From: an uncultured Candidatus Saccharibacteria bacterium
GTDB taxonomy: Bacteria > Patescibacteriota > Saccharimonadia > Saccharimonadales > Saccharimonadaceae
Direction: 5' to 3'
DNA: 64,000 nucleotides
Assembly: GCA_947302125.1 (NCBI GenBank)
Contig: CAMYUL010000002.1
Coordinates: 49,611-113,610, forward strand
In this document: one piece after another, positions 7,045 to 15,179 of the stretch
Layout of the letters: every line of letters begins with the position of its first letter
How positions within the stretch are numbered: the first letter of the stretch is position 1
The notes under the pieces: generated by a model
Seen by the model: only the letters and a program-made list of their open reading frames with translations
Database searches by the model: none
Told to the model about the DNA's origin: nothing
Translations under genes and position numbers: made by a program

Positions 7045-8331
7045 ATGAAAGCAATTAAAACTGTTTCCGCAGTTGTAGCTTCTGCTGCAATCGTCGGTAT
7101 CAACGCTGCTCCAGCTGTTATGGCTTGGGGCGACAACAGCGGCAAAGCTAATGGCCGCGATATGTACACCTTGGAAAACTGTGAAGGTACTGGCTATGGC
7201 CGTACTAACTGTACAGTTTCCCCATCTATGGGTGACAAAGTTACCTTCAACTCTTACAAGAATGGTAACATCGGTGACGAGCGTAACTTCGTCGGCGCCC
7301 GTGAAAATACTGGCATCAACGCTGGTGTTAACAACGTTTGGAACGCTAATGAAATCACCGTAGAAGATGGTAAGGAATACCTCGTTCGTCTTTACGCTCA
7401 CAACAACAACCCAAATGGTAAAGTTGCAGAAGGTGTAACCCTTCACTTTACTCTTCCTACCGAAGCTGGTACTGAACTTAGCGTTCAGGGTTCTATCGAT
7501 TCTACCAACGCTGACCCAACTCGCGTTTATGATGACGTAGTTTTCAAATCCGCTGATGGTAGCCAGTTCTACCTTGACTACATTGAAGGTTCTGCTCACT
7601 TTGAGAATAACTTCATTGGCGCAAATGGTGGCTACACACTTTCTGATGACATTATCACCAGCAAGGGTGTTTTGATCGGTGATAGCGAACTTGATGGCCA
7701 GGTTCCTGGCTGTTTCAAGTACGCTTCTTACACTACTATCCGTGTCAAAGCTCACTACTTGAACAAATCTTTCAAGGTTGAGAAAACTGTCCGTAACGTA
7801 ACTAACGGTGAGAAGACCTTCTCCGACACTGTCGATGCTAAGGTTGGTGACATCGTTGAGTACCAGATCTACTTCGAGAACATTTCTGGTCAGCATATGG
7901 ACAACGTCGTAGTCCGCGATCTTCTTCCAAACAACATGGAATATATCGACGGTTCTACTAAACTTTACAACCAGGCTCACCAACAGGGTGCTATCAACAA
8001 TAATGACACCATTCCATCTACCGGTATCAATATTGGTAGCTATGATGACGGTGCTAATGCCTACATCCGCTTCCGCGCTGTAGTCGTTGATAAGAGCATG
8101 GTTTGTGGTACTAACAAACTCGTGAACTGGGGTCAGGTCGGTGTCGGCAAGACCACTATTCAGGATAATGCCTTCGTGATGGTTAAGAAGACTCAGGGTT
8201 GTGATACTATTCCTACTACTCCAGTAGAAGACCTCCCAACCACTGGTCCTGTATCTATCATGGCTGGCGCTCTTGGCGCTGGTGGCATCGTAACCGCTGC
8301 TGGTTACGTCATTGCTAGCCGTAAGCACTAA
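7045..8331 (+). CDS. LPTTG-anchored surface protein with a DUF11-type repeat
   Basis: 428 residues. Signal peptide at about 1-27 (KTVSAVVASAAIVGINAAPA, then VMA). One extracellular region carries a DUF11/isopeptide-like repeat (VGDIVEYQIYFENISG at about 269-284, followed by VVVRDLLP). The C-terminus has the sortase signal LPTTG (about 397), a hydrophobic segment and the charged tail SRKH. Family members are covalently linked to peptidoglycan by sortase; no sortase gene is in the window. Shine-Dalgarno AAAGGAG 8 nt upstream. Codon choice is uniform (GCT, GGT, AAC, CTT), as in a highly expressed gene, and this keeps the reverse strand open for 438 codons. Strong terminator downstream. Confidence 0.88.
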   Translation: MKAIKTVSAVVASAAIVGINAAPAVMAWGDNSGKANGRDMYTLENCEGTGYGRTNCTVSPSMGDKVTFNSYKNGNIGDERNFVGARENTGINAGVNNVWNANEITVEDGKEYLVRLYAHNNNPNGKVAEGVTLHFTLPTEAGTELSVQGSIDSTNADPTRVYDDVVFKSADGSQFYLDYIEGSAHFENNFIGANGGYTLSDDIITSKGVLIGDSELDGQVPGCFKYASYTTIRVKAHYLNKSFKVEKTVRNVTNGEKTFSDTVDAKVGDIVEYQIYFENISGQHMDNVVVRDLLPNNMEYIDGSTKLYNQAHQQGAINNNDTIPSTGINIGSYDDGANAYIRFRAVVVDKSMVCGTNKLVNWGQVGVGKTTIQDNAFVMVKKTQGCDTIPTTPVEDLPTTGPVSIMAGALGAGGIVTAAGYVIASRKH

Positions 8332-8386
8332 ATTGACCGCCTTACTGGTGGGAAATAGGCGGTGCTTCTAAACTCGCCTAACTTAC

Positions 8387-8414
8387 AAAAAGACCTCCTT
8401 CGGGAGGTCTTTTT
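8387..8414 (+). terminator. Rho-independent terminator of the LPTTG gene
   Basis: AAAAAGACCTCC, loop TTCG, GGAGGTCTTTTT: a perfect 12-bp stem including the A/T runs. Confidence 0.92.
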
Positions 8415-8445
8415 GGTGCCAAAGTCAAAAAACTAGCACAGAAGA

Positions 8446-8617
8446 TAAAAACAGTAATATCTAGTGTCATAATGAGATTTAGACCATGGAAACCAAAAAA
8501 ACAGTAGCATCTGACGTCATAATGAGATTTAGACCAGATTTGTGAGTGTCAAAATCACAATATTTGTGATTTTGACTACGAACAAGTCCATGACGTCAGG
8601 TGCTACTGTTTTTTGGT
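8446..8617. repeat. Long inverted-repeat element with direct repeats at the uvrB 3' end (element A)
   Basis: Two direct copies of a unit of about 40 bp (8446-8486 and 8497-8536, both ending CATAATGAGATTTAGACCA) precede a central perfect hairpin (8548-8576: 13-bp arms GTCAAAATCACAA/TTGTGATTTTGAC, loop TAT). The second direct copy (8493-8520) is then matched by an inverted copy at 8590-8616, a stem of about 27 bp with one mismatch and one indel. The inverted copy overlaps the last four uvrB codons and its stop. It has the same architecture as the element at 16585-16865. Confidence 0.85.
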
Positions 8618-10678
8618 CTTCCCAGCCTTAATATCTTCAATCAAATCCCTCAGCGACGCTGCTCTTTCAAACTCGAGATTCGCCGCCGCCAGCTTCATTT
8701 CTGACTCTAATTGACGAACCAGCTTCGGAATTTCTTCTGGTGGCACTTTACGAAGATCTAGCTTATTCGCCTGCTCCTTTTCTGGGATCAGCGCTCGCAG
8801 CCCGGCACCCACTTCCTTGGTGATGCCACGCGGAGTGATATTGTGCTCTTTGTTGTAGGCTTCCTGGATTTCACGTCGGCGGTTAGTTTCGGAGATTGCT
8901 CGTTCCATGCTTTCAGTGATGTTGTCGGCGTACATGATGACTTTGCCCTCTACGTGCCGTGCCGCCCGGCCAATGGTTTGGATTAAGGCGCTTTCAGAAC
9001 GTAGGAAACCTTCCTTGTCTGCATCGAGAATCGCGACGAGGGAAACTTCCGGAAGATCTAGGCCCTCGCGCAGAAGGTTGATCCCGACTAGGACGTCGTA
9101 CACGCCCGCGCGTAGATCGCGCAAGATGTCGCCGCGCTCCAAGGTGTCGATATCGGAATGAATATAAGCTGTCTTCACACCACGCTCTTTCAGGTGGTCG
9201 GACAAGTCTTCCGCCATGCGCTTAGTTAGGGTGGTGACTAGCACGCGTTGATTCTTGGCGATGCGCCTGTCGATTTCTTCCATCAGGTTGTCGATTTGCC
9301 CATCAGTACCGCGTACTTCAATTTCTGGATCAAGCAAGCCGGTTGGGCGAATCACCTGCTCGGCTGGCTCTGGCGAATGCTCTAGTTCGTACTCGCCCGG
9401 AGTTGCGGAAACGTAAATTGCGTGCTTGATGTGCCGATCGAACTCGTTAAATGTCAGCGGTCTATTGTCCAGCGCCGAAGGCAAGCGGAACCCGTAATCA
9501 ACTAAGGTCTCCTTGCGTGCATGGTCGCCATTATACATTCCACGGACCTGCGGCAAAGTCATGTGCGACTCATCAACCAGCAGCAAGAAATCGTTAGGGA
9601 AGAAGTCCAGCAGCGTGGCTGGCGGCTCACCTGGTGCCCGACCGTCTAGGTGTCTAGAATAATTCTCGATCCCTTTCACGAAGCCAGTATTTTCTAACAT
9701 CTCAATGTCGTACTTTGTCCTTTGCGACAAGCGCTGCGCTTCCAGGTATTTACCATGCCTTTCAAAATACGAGAGCCTTGCCTCAAATTCCGCCCGAATA
9801 GTTTCTAGCGCGCGGTCCAGCTGGTCCTTCGGTGTAGCATAATGCGTATTTGGGAAGATGTGCACTTTCTCCGGCTTATCCTTAATCTCAGCCGTCAGCG
9901 GATCGATAATCTTAATGTTTTCTAGCTCGTCAAATCCGAATTCAAAGCGATATGCACTTTCGCCCGAAGCCGGGAAGAGGTCTACCGTGTCGCCCATCAC
10001 GCGGAAATTCCCCCGTTCAAAGGCGATGTCATTGCGATGATATTGCATCTTCACCAGCTCGGCAATCAAGTCTGATTGACGTAGTGTGACGGGTCCTGCC
10101 GTCGCAGATTCCCCCATCGCGTTGGCCTGAAGGCCACCCGCGCTGGGGGTCCCCCCAGCGACGTCACCCGTCACGCTCCATCCACCATCGACTTTTTCCA
10201 GTCCAAGCGACATTTTAAGATAGCTATCCGGCGAACCGATACCGTAGATACAAGATACCGATGCCACGATGATGACGTCGTTCCTAGTCAGCAGCGCCTC
10301 AGTCGCGCCATGACGCAGACGGTCGATCTCGTCGTTAATTGCAGAATCTTTCTCAATGTAAGTATCCGAAGACGCGATGTAGGCCTCCGGCTGATAATAA
10401 TCGAAGTACGACACAAAGTAATGCACTTCATTGTCTGGGAAAAACTCTCTAAATTCCGAATAAAGCTGCGCAGCCAGGGTCTTATTATGTGCCAAGATTA
10501 AGGTCGGCTTCTGATAATGCTCAATGATGTTTGCCATCGTGAAAGTCTTGCCGGACCCAGTTACGCCAAGCAGTGTCTGCTCGCGGATGCCTTTATCCAG
10601 CCCATCACAAAGATCAGCGATTGCGCTAGGCTGATCGCCGGTCGGCTGATATTTGCTGTGCAATTTAAACTTTGGCAT
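8603..10678 (-). CDS. uvrB: UvrB, excinuclease ABC subunit B, with an in-frame palindromic insert
   Basis: 691 residues from the ATG at 10678. Three upstream codons are open, but the ATG at 10687 overlaps the -10 box TATAAT (10686-10691), which lies 7 nt from the chosen start. UvrB verifies damage handed over by UvrA and recruits UvrC. Visible: helicase motif I GVTGSGKT (38-45), the damage-probing beta-hairpin [11 protein letters not shown], Walker B LLLVDESH, motif VI region QTIGRAARH, and the C-terminal UVR domain ([11 protein letters not shown]). Residues about 169-198 are a Gly/Ala-rich insert (core [19 protein letters not shown]) encoded by the repeat at 10086-10174 and absent from typical UvrB. 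The gene is divergent from the FISUMP gene. Confidence 0.97.
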   Translation of the reverse strand: MPKFKLHSKYQPTGDQPSAIADLCDGLDKGIREQTLLGVTGSGKTFTMANIIEHYQKPTLILAHNKTLAAQLYSEFREFFPDNEVHYFVSYFDYYQPEAYIASSDTYIEKDSAINDEIDRLRHGATEALLTRNDVIIVASVSCIYGIGSPDSYLKMSLGLEKVDGGWSVTGDVAGGTPSAGGLQANAMGESATAGPVTLRQSDLIAELVKMQYHRNDIAFERGNFRVMGDTVDLFPASGESAYRFEFGFDELENIKIIDPLTAEIKDKPEKVHIFPNTHYATPKDQLDRALETIRAEFEARLSYFERHGKYLEAQRLSQRTKYDIEMLENTGFVKGIENYSRHLDGRAPGEPPATLLDFFPNDFLLLVDESHMTLPQVRGMYNGDHARKETLVDYGFRLPSALDNRPLTFNEFDRHIKHAIYVSATPGEYELEHSPEPAEQVIRPTGLLDPEIEVRGTDGQIDNLMEEIDRRIAKNQRVLVTTLTKRMAEDLSDHLKERGVKTAYIHSDIDTLERGDILRDLRAGVYDVLVGINLLREGLDLPEVSLVAILDADKEGFLRSESALIQTIGRAARHVEGKVIMYADNITESMERAISETNRRREIQEAYNKEHNITPRGITKEVGAGLRALIPEKEQANKLDLRKVPPEEIPKLVRQLESEMKLAAANLEFERAASLRDLIEDIKAGKTKKQ
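10086..10174 (-). repeat. 89-bp palindromic element inside uvrB (copy 1)
   Basis: Read on the minus strand it opens with GTGACGGGT and closes with ACCCGTCAC. Inside are an inner GTCGC/GCGAC stem, a CGCTGGG/CCCAGCG hairpin and a TGGCCT/AGGCCA hairpin. It differs from the copy at 28324-28412 at only 4 of 89 positions and is translated in the same frame. It sits in a surface loop of UvrB between the conserved LGLEKV and [10 protein letters not shown] segments. Confidence 0.92.
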
Positions 10679-10685
10679 TGCATTC

Positions 10686-10707
10686 ATTATAGCATATGTG
10701 CTATACT
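10686..10707. promoter_or_regulatory. Back-to-back leaderless promoters of uvrB and the FISUMP gene
   Basis: Minus strand: TGC-TATAAT (hexamer 10686-10691), 7 nt before the uvrB ATG. Plus strand: TGC-TATACT (hexamer 10702-10707), 6 nt before the ATG at 10714. The two extended -10 elements are only 10 bp apart and share GCATATGTGC, so simultaneous polymerase binding is sterically unlikely. Confidence 0.75.
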
Positions 10708-10713
10708 ACGGTT

Positions 10714-12576
10714 ATGGTTAGTCGTTATAGGAGAAGGCTTGCAAACAGTTTTAGTATTTTTTCCGGCGCCTTTATCTTCTCTATCATGGCCGCCTCTATC
10801 TTCGCTCCAGCCAACCTCTCCAATGCCGACGTCCTCATCTTCGATGTCTCCGACGAAGGCTACACCGCTTCCGTCTCAGCCACTTCTCAATTAGACTTAG
10901 AACTTACCTCTACCCCTACTGGTACCTTAGCTACTACTAGTGACACCATAAACATAGTAACTAACAACCCAGAAGGCTATAAGCTCTATGTCTCCATGGA
11001 CAATGCTATAGACTATGCTTCAGACAAGCCAGGCAATGCCTTGTACAAAGACGGTACTAGCACTAGTACTTCCTACATTGCCCCATCTTCTAGCTCCATC
11101 TCTAGCCCAGCCGCCCTAGGCACTAACGAATGGGGCTTTAACACAGTAGACGACTCTACCTTTGCTGCAGTCCCGTTAAAGTCTAACCCAGAAATCATCA
11201 GCACTTCCGACTCTGCTACTACTGCAGAAGGAGACGACCTAGACATCTACTATGGTGTTAACGTCACTTCCGCCCTACCTTCTGGCTACTACAGTGGTGT
11301 TATTAACTACAGTGTCCTAGCCGACTATTCCCAAGAAACTGCCGACAGTGCCGGTATCTACCCTAACTCCATCACTACAGAAACCTCTACTTTGCAAAGT
11401 ACCGACATTACCATCTCTACTAACTTCTACACTAACAGAACCTTCGAGAATACTGACATCACCGTCACAGTCGGCGAATCCGGCCAAGAACAAACCTGTA
11501 CAATAAAAGAAGTCTCCACTTCAGAAGGTCACCTAGAAGCCCGCTGCACCCTCCCATCCTTTACTTACAACGCAGAAGGCACTTACACCTACCCAGTCAC
11601 TCTCTCCATCCCAGAATACAGCAAGACCTACACCAACACCCTAACTATTAAGTACGAGCTACCAAACTTCTGGACCATCACTACTATGCAACAAATGACT
11701 CCAGAAATCTGTGCCACTGTGTATACTCCTACTAACGCCGTCTCCATGACTGATACTAACATCATCACCCTAGAAAGATACAACAATGGAGACTACACCG
11801 TAACTAGTGACAATTCCTCCCCACTCGTCCCAGAAAGAACTCTACTAGACGACCGTGACGCCGATGGCACCGGTACCAAGAAGAGCTACAAAGTCAGAAA
11901 ACTAGCTGATGGTAACTGCTGGATGGTAGATAACCTAGAATACGACCTCCTAGCCCTCTACAACAACGGCAAACGTGGTATCGGCTCTAGAAACGATGGC
12001 TCTACCTTTGAGATGACCGATGAGAACCTCGCAGCTCGTGTAGGCTACTACACTACTACAGCTAACGCTCGCAACTACGTCATTAACCCTAACACTAAAC
12101 CACTGACCAATATTACTAGGTATAGCTACCTTGGCGACGTTACCGGTCAAACCGAATACTACTACAACTGGACCGCAGCCACAGCTGGCCAAGGCTCCCA
12201 AAGAGATGCTACAGATGGCGTCTCCATCGACGGCTCCATCTGCCCAGCTGGCTGGAGGCTCCCTACTAACTATAATGACACTACTAACCAAAATATCAGC
12301 TGGGGGGCTCTAACTAATGCTTATCTAGGTATTACCCACTACACCGCGGCCGCTACCGATTACCAAATCCTAGAACAATACCCAATCAGCCTTTACCGCG
12401 CTGGCTTCGTGGACTCTGGTAGCCAGGGTAATGCCGCCAGCGGTGACTATTGGTCCCCTACAGCCAATGATGATTTCTACGGCCACAACCTGTATTACTA
12501 CGCGTCCTACGTCGACGCTCAGAGCTTCGGCGATAAGTACGACGGTCTCCAGCTACGCTGTGTAGCATCTCGTTAG
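10714..12576 (+). CDS. Secreted FISUMP-domain surface protein
   Basis: 620 residues from the ATG at 10714 (M7 of the longest frame), 6 nt after TATACT. N-terminal basic stretch and signal/anchor helix (about 10-35), then a Ser/Thr-rich extracellular region beginning NADVLIFDVSDEGYTASV (about 37). The C-terminal 230 residues match the FISUMP (Fibrobacter major paralogous) domain: KVRKLADGNCWMVDNLEYDL, ICPAGWRLPT, YWSP and LQLRCVA. Codons are distinctive (ACT, CTA, AGA preferred; few G-ending). 112 bp (10822-10933) are identical to 63889-64000 in a second surface-protein gene. Likely a cell-surface protein of unknown ligand. Confidence 0.85.
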   Translation: MVSRYRRRLANSFSIFSGAFIFSIMAASIFAPANLSNADVLIFDVSDEGYTASVSATSQLDLELTSTPTGTLATTSDTINIVTNNPEGYKLYVSMDNAIDYASDKPGNALYKDGTSTSTSYIAPSSSSISSPAALGTNEWGFNTVDDSTFAAVPLKSNPEIISTSDSATTAEGDDLDIYYGVNVTSALPSGYYSGVINYSVLADYSQETADSAGIYPNSITTETSTLQSTDITISTNFYTNRTFENTDITVTVGESGQEQTCTIKEVSTSEGHLEARCTLPSFTYNAEGTYTYPVTLSIPEYSKTYTNTLTIKYELPNFWTITTMQQMTPEICATVYTPTNAVSMTDTNIITLERYNNGDYTVTSDNSSPLVPERTLLDDRDADGTGTKKSYKVRKLADGNCWMVDNLEYDLLALYNNGKRGIGSRNDGSTFEMTDENLAARVGYYTTTANARNYVINPNTKPLTNITRYSYLGDVTGQTEYYYNWTAATAGQGSQRDATDGVSIDGSICPAGWRLPTNYNDTTNQNISWGALTNAYLGITHYTAAATDYQILEQYPISLYRAGFVDSGSQGNAASGDYWSPTANDDFYGHNLYYYASYVDAQSFGDKYDGLQLRCVASR

Positions 12577-12580
12577 GCTA

Positions 12581-12609
12581 TTGACTTTTACAGCTATCTG
12601 TGATATAAT
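12581..12609 (+). promoter_or_regulatory. Consensus promoter of the small membrane protein gene
   Basis: TTGACT (12581-12586), a 17-bp spacer, TATAAT (12604-12609), starting 4 bp after the FISUMP stop codon. The leader contains GTTC...GAAC, AGTACGTAC (12649-12657) and AAGGAGGA. Confidence 0.8.
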
Positions 12610-12675
12610 AAAAGAACACTCATATTTTTGCTGTTCCCAAAAAGAACAAGTACGTACCTTAAGGAGGAAGAAACT

Positions 12676-12906
12676 ATGAAAAAAACTATCTTCACTATTT
12701 TAACGTCGGCAATCGTTTCGGTTGCTGCAGGCGTAATCGCCTACGTCATTTATGACGAAGTATTATTCAGGCGATTAGATCGCCAATGCTGTGCCGACAA
12801 CAACAAAAACGGCGACACAATCGTTATACCTCACACAACAATAGAAAAAGCACGGGAGCAGAACGCTTCCGAAAAGAGCGAAGGTCAACTGCATCCAATT
12901 TTATAG
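12676..12906 (+). CDS. Hypothetical small single-span membrane protein
   Basis: 76 residues from the ATG at 12676 (Shine-Dalgarno AAGGAGGA 8 nt upstream; an in-frame ATG at 12628 lies inside the leader). One N-terminal helix (about 5-25), then a short soluble tail with two adjacent Cys (RQCCADNN) and charged residues. Family not recognised. It has its own promoter and terminator. Confidence 0.7.
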   Translation: MKKTIFTILTSAIVSVAAGVIAYVIYDEVLFRRLDRQCCADNNKNGDTIVIPHTTIEKAREQNASEKSEGQLHPIL

Positions 12907-12929
12907 TGGCCTTCCACCACCCTCCTTTC

Positions 12930-12956
12930 GCGGCCTACATTTGTGGGCCGCTTTTT
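12930..12956 (+). terminator. Rho-independent terminator
   Basis: GCGGCC, 10-nt loop, GGCCGC, TTTTT. Immediately upstream is CCTCCTTT (12921-12928), complementary to the gene's own Shine-Dalgarno. Confidence 0.88.
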
Positions 12957-12993
12957 CATGCCAGCAAAACCAAACTATGTTATAATAATATAG

Positions 12994-13281
12994 ATGGAAA
13001 TTACACGCGAGGAAATCGATCATTTAGCAATGCTCTCTAATTTTTCATTGACCGACAATGAGGCCGAGAGTTTGCAAAGCGATCTTGAAAATATTATTGG
13101 CTACATTTCAGAATTAAAGGAGCTAGATACGGAAGGCGTCGAGCCGACTTATCAGGTTTTTGAGATGGAAAACGTCTGGCGCGACGACGAGATTCAGCCG
13201 CAAGAAGCGGATCGCGAGGCGCTGCTCGCCCTTGCTCCGGCCGCCGAGGATCATCAAATTAAAGTGCCGAAGGTATTATAG
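12994..13281 (+). CDS. gatC: GatC, Asp/Glu-tRNA amidotransferase subunit C
   Basis: 95 residues, the usual GatC length. GatC wraps around GatA and stabilises the GatCAB complex, which converts Glu-tRNA(Gln) and/or Asp-tRNA(Asn) to the amidated forms. Family features: ITREEIDHLAMLSNFSLTDNE at the start (split here as ITREEIDHLAML then SNFSLTDNE), LENIIGYISELKELDTEGVEPTY in the middle, and a C-terminal HQIKVPKVL. Start by TATAAT (12981-12986) exactly 7 nt upstream; no Shine-Dalgarno. First gene of a five-ORF unit with gatA and gatB. Confidence 0.93.
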   Translation: MEITREEIDHLAMLSNFSLTDNEAESLQSDLENIIGYISELKELDTEGVEPTYQVFEMENVWRDDEIQPQEADREALLALAPAAEDHQIKVPKVL

Positions 13282-13289
13282 GAGCATCA

Positions 13290-13391
13290 ATGAAAGCAGA
13301 CGATAAAGACGCAGAATTATTAGATACTCTCCTCGCCGAAGAGCAAGATAGTGAGAACACAGAAAGGGACGAAAATGCAGATTGCTACTAA
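13290..13391 (+). CDS. 33-residue acidic ORF between gatC and gatA
   Basis: ATG at 13290, 5 nt after AGGAG; the frame runs 33 codons to TAA at 13389-13391, overlapping the gatA start (13375) by 17 nt. The product is very acidic (core ELLDTLLAEEQDSENTE) with no membrane segment. Its ribosome site and overlap suggest it is translated and couples gatC translation to gatA. It could also be only a leader ORF; conservation would decide. Confidence 0.5.
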   Translation: MKADDKDAELLDTLLAEEQDSENTERDENADCY

Positions 13392-14760
13392 GGAACATAC
13401 CGCCGTCGAGATGGTTAAGGCGGCTCTAGAAAAAGCCAAGCAATATGAGGACTATCATGTTTTTGTGTCTCTCAATGAGGAAATCGCATTAAAGAAAGCT
13501 GCAGAGATTGATGCTAAGATAAAAAAAGGTGAGAACCCTGGCCGCCTTGCCGGCGTGCCTTACGCTTGCAAGGACAACTTCTTGAGCAAAGAGGGAAATA
13601 CTACTGCTTCGTCCAAGATTTTGGAGCCATTTAAGAGCCCGATCACTGCGACTGCTATTAAGAAGCTAGAGGACGAGGGCGCTATTATGATCGGCCGCAC
13701 TAATATGGATTCCTTTGCTCACGGCTCCTCCACGGAGAACTCTTACTTTGGCCCGACCAAGAACGCGCACGACAAGACTCGTGTTGCCGGTGGTTCTTCT
13801 GGTGGCTCGGCCGTAGCTGTGGCGCTTGGCATTGTGCCTTTTGCTACCGGTACCGACACTGGTGGTTCTATTCGCCAGCCAGCTTCCTTTAACGGTGTCT
13901 ATGGCATCAAGCCGACTTACGGCACGATTTCTCGCTACGGCGTCGTCGCCATGGCGTCTTCTACTGACTGTATTGGTTTCTTTGCCGACTCCGCCGAGGA
14001 CCTCGATCTTCTGATGGATATTTGCGCCGGCCAAGACCCATACGACATGACCACCCTCCCGGATTATTATACGGAAGAAGCCCCTCATTCCTTTAACAAA
14101 GTCGGTGTTATCAAAGACTTCGATTTGTCCAAGGTCGACCCAGAGATCAAGGCTGCCTTTGATCACAAGCTAGAGACTCTAAAGTCCATGGGCATGGAAG
14201 TTGTCGAGCTCGACATGCCAGCCTTAAAGTATGCCTTAGCGGTGTATTATATTATTGTCCCAGCCGAGATTTCTAGCAACCTTTCCCGCCACGACGGCAT
14301 CCGTTATGGCTATCGCAACGAGGAGGCCAAGTCCCTCGACGAGGTTTATGGCAAGTCCAGAAACGATGGATTTATGCCAGAGAACAAGCGCCGCATCATG
14401 ATCGGCAACTTCGTCCTAAGCTCCGGTTTCTATGATGCTTATTACAATAAGGCTCAGAAGGCGCGCACGGTGATTATCAAGCAGTACGAGGATGCCTTTA
14501 AGAAATGCGATTTTATCTTGACTCCAGTCACGCCAAACCCAGCCTTCAAGCTCGGCGAGCACACTAGCGATCCAGTTTCTATGTACCTAGAAGATATTAT
14601 GAGTGTTCCATTAAACCTCGCCGGTATCCCAGGCGTGGCCATTCCGGCAGGCGAGACCAAGGACAGTATTAGCCTCGGCGTGCAGCTTGTTGGTCCACGC
14701 AGAAGCGATAAGGCGCTGCTTAAGGTTGCCGCAGACATCGCTAAGCAGGAGGAAAAATAA
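13375..14760 (+). CDS. gatA: GatA, Asp/Glu-tRNA amidotransferase subunit A
   Basis: 461 residues from the ATG at 13375 (AGAAAGGGA upstream; the GTG at 13351 is less likely). The amidase subunit releases ammonia from glutamine. The amidase signature triad is visible: Lys in ACKDNF (about 66), cis-Ser and nucleophile Ser in GGSSGGSAVAVA (about 141-152), then GTDTGGSIRQPASFNG. The C-terminal third matches the family (PVTPNPAF, NLAGIPGVAIPAG). The stop overlaps the ATG of the next gene (TAATG). Confidence 0.97.
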   Translation: MQIATKEHTAVEMVKAALEKAKQYEDYHVFVSLNEEIALKKAAEIDAKIKKGENPGRLAGVPYACKDNFLSKEGNTTASSKILEPFKSPITATAIKKLEDEGAIMIGRTNMDSFAHGSSTENSYFGPTKNAHDKTRVAGGSSGGSAVAVALGIVPFATGTDTGGSIRQPASFNGVYGIKPTYGTISRYGVVAMASSTDCIGFFADSAEDLDLLMDICAGQDPYDMTTLPDYYTEEAPHSFNKVGVIKDFDLSKVDPEIKAAFDHKLETLKSMGMEVVELDMPALKYALAVYYIIVPAEISSNLSRHDGIRYGYRNEEAKSLDEVYGKSRNDGFMPENKRRIMIGNFVLSSGFYDAYYNKAQKARTVIIKQYEDAFKKCDFILTPVTPNPAFKLGEHTSDPVSMYLEDIMSVPLNLAGIPGVAIPAGETKDSISLGVQLVGPRRSDKALLKVAADIAKQEEK

Positions 14761-15179
14761 TGAGTAGCTCTATAATTTTCTTGCTAATCGCGATTGCTAT
14801 CGTTGGCGTCTTGGTCTTTGTCGCGATTTCTATTACATCCAAGAAGCGTTATTCCTTCGACAAGGAAGAATATCAGACCGCTTGGCTTCGTATTGAGAAT
14901 GAGCTCGACAAGGACAACAAGGCAACTTACAACAATGTGATCATCGAGGCAGACAAATTGCTCGATAAGGCCCTGAACGAAATGGGCGTCCCGGGCAAGA
15001 CTATGGGCGAGCGTCTCAAGAAATCTAGCACTAGATTCTCTCAGCTCAACGCTGTGTGGTATGCACACAAGCTCCGCAACCAGATCGCTCACGAACACGG
15101 ATTTTCAATTGAATATACTCAGGTAAAGCACGCGCTTTCTAGCTTTAAGCAGGCACTAAAAGATTTGGAGGCTATCTAA
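14760..15179 (+). CDS. Membrane-anchored HEPN-like protein in the gat operon
   Basis: 139 residues. One N-terminal membrane helix (about 5-27), then a cytoplasmic all-helical region with LRNQIAHEHG at about 105-114. R-N-Q-I-A-H fits the R-x4-H motif that forms the RNase site of HEPN domains, and its surroundings (helix, RN..AHE, helix) resemble small HEPN/DUF4145-like proteins. It overlaps gatA by TAATG at its start and gatB by TAATG at its end, so the three are translationally coupled. The HEPN assignment is inferred from motif and helix pattern only. Other members may lack nuclease activity. Confidence 0.6.
   Translation: MSSSIIFLLIAIAIVGVLVFVAISITSKKRYSFDKEEYQTAWLRIENELDKDNKATYNNVIIEADKLLDKALNEMGVPGKTMGERLKKSSTRFSQLNAVWYAHKLRNQIAHEHGFSIEYTQVKHALSSFKQALKDLEAI

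Noticed and set aside
7012..8328. 438-codon open frame on the minus strand, antisense to the LPTTG surface-protein gene
   Set aside because: It exactly mirrors a gene with a signal peptide, DUF11 repeat and sortase signal. The antisense product is Val/Ser/Thr-rich with no recognisable domain, and has no Shine-Dalgarno or -10. The open frame follows from the uniform codon choice of the sense gene.
8530..8602. Insertion sequence between the LPTTG gene and uvrB
   Set aside because: There are inverted repeats but no transposase frame or target duplication; the structure matches the non-coding elements at 16.6 and 53.0 kb.
13666..14166. 166-codon antisense frame inside gatA
   Set aside because: Covers the amidase signature region on the other strand; composition and lack of start signals mark it as a shadow.
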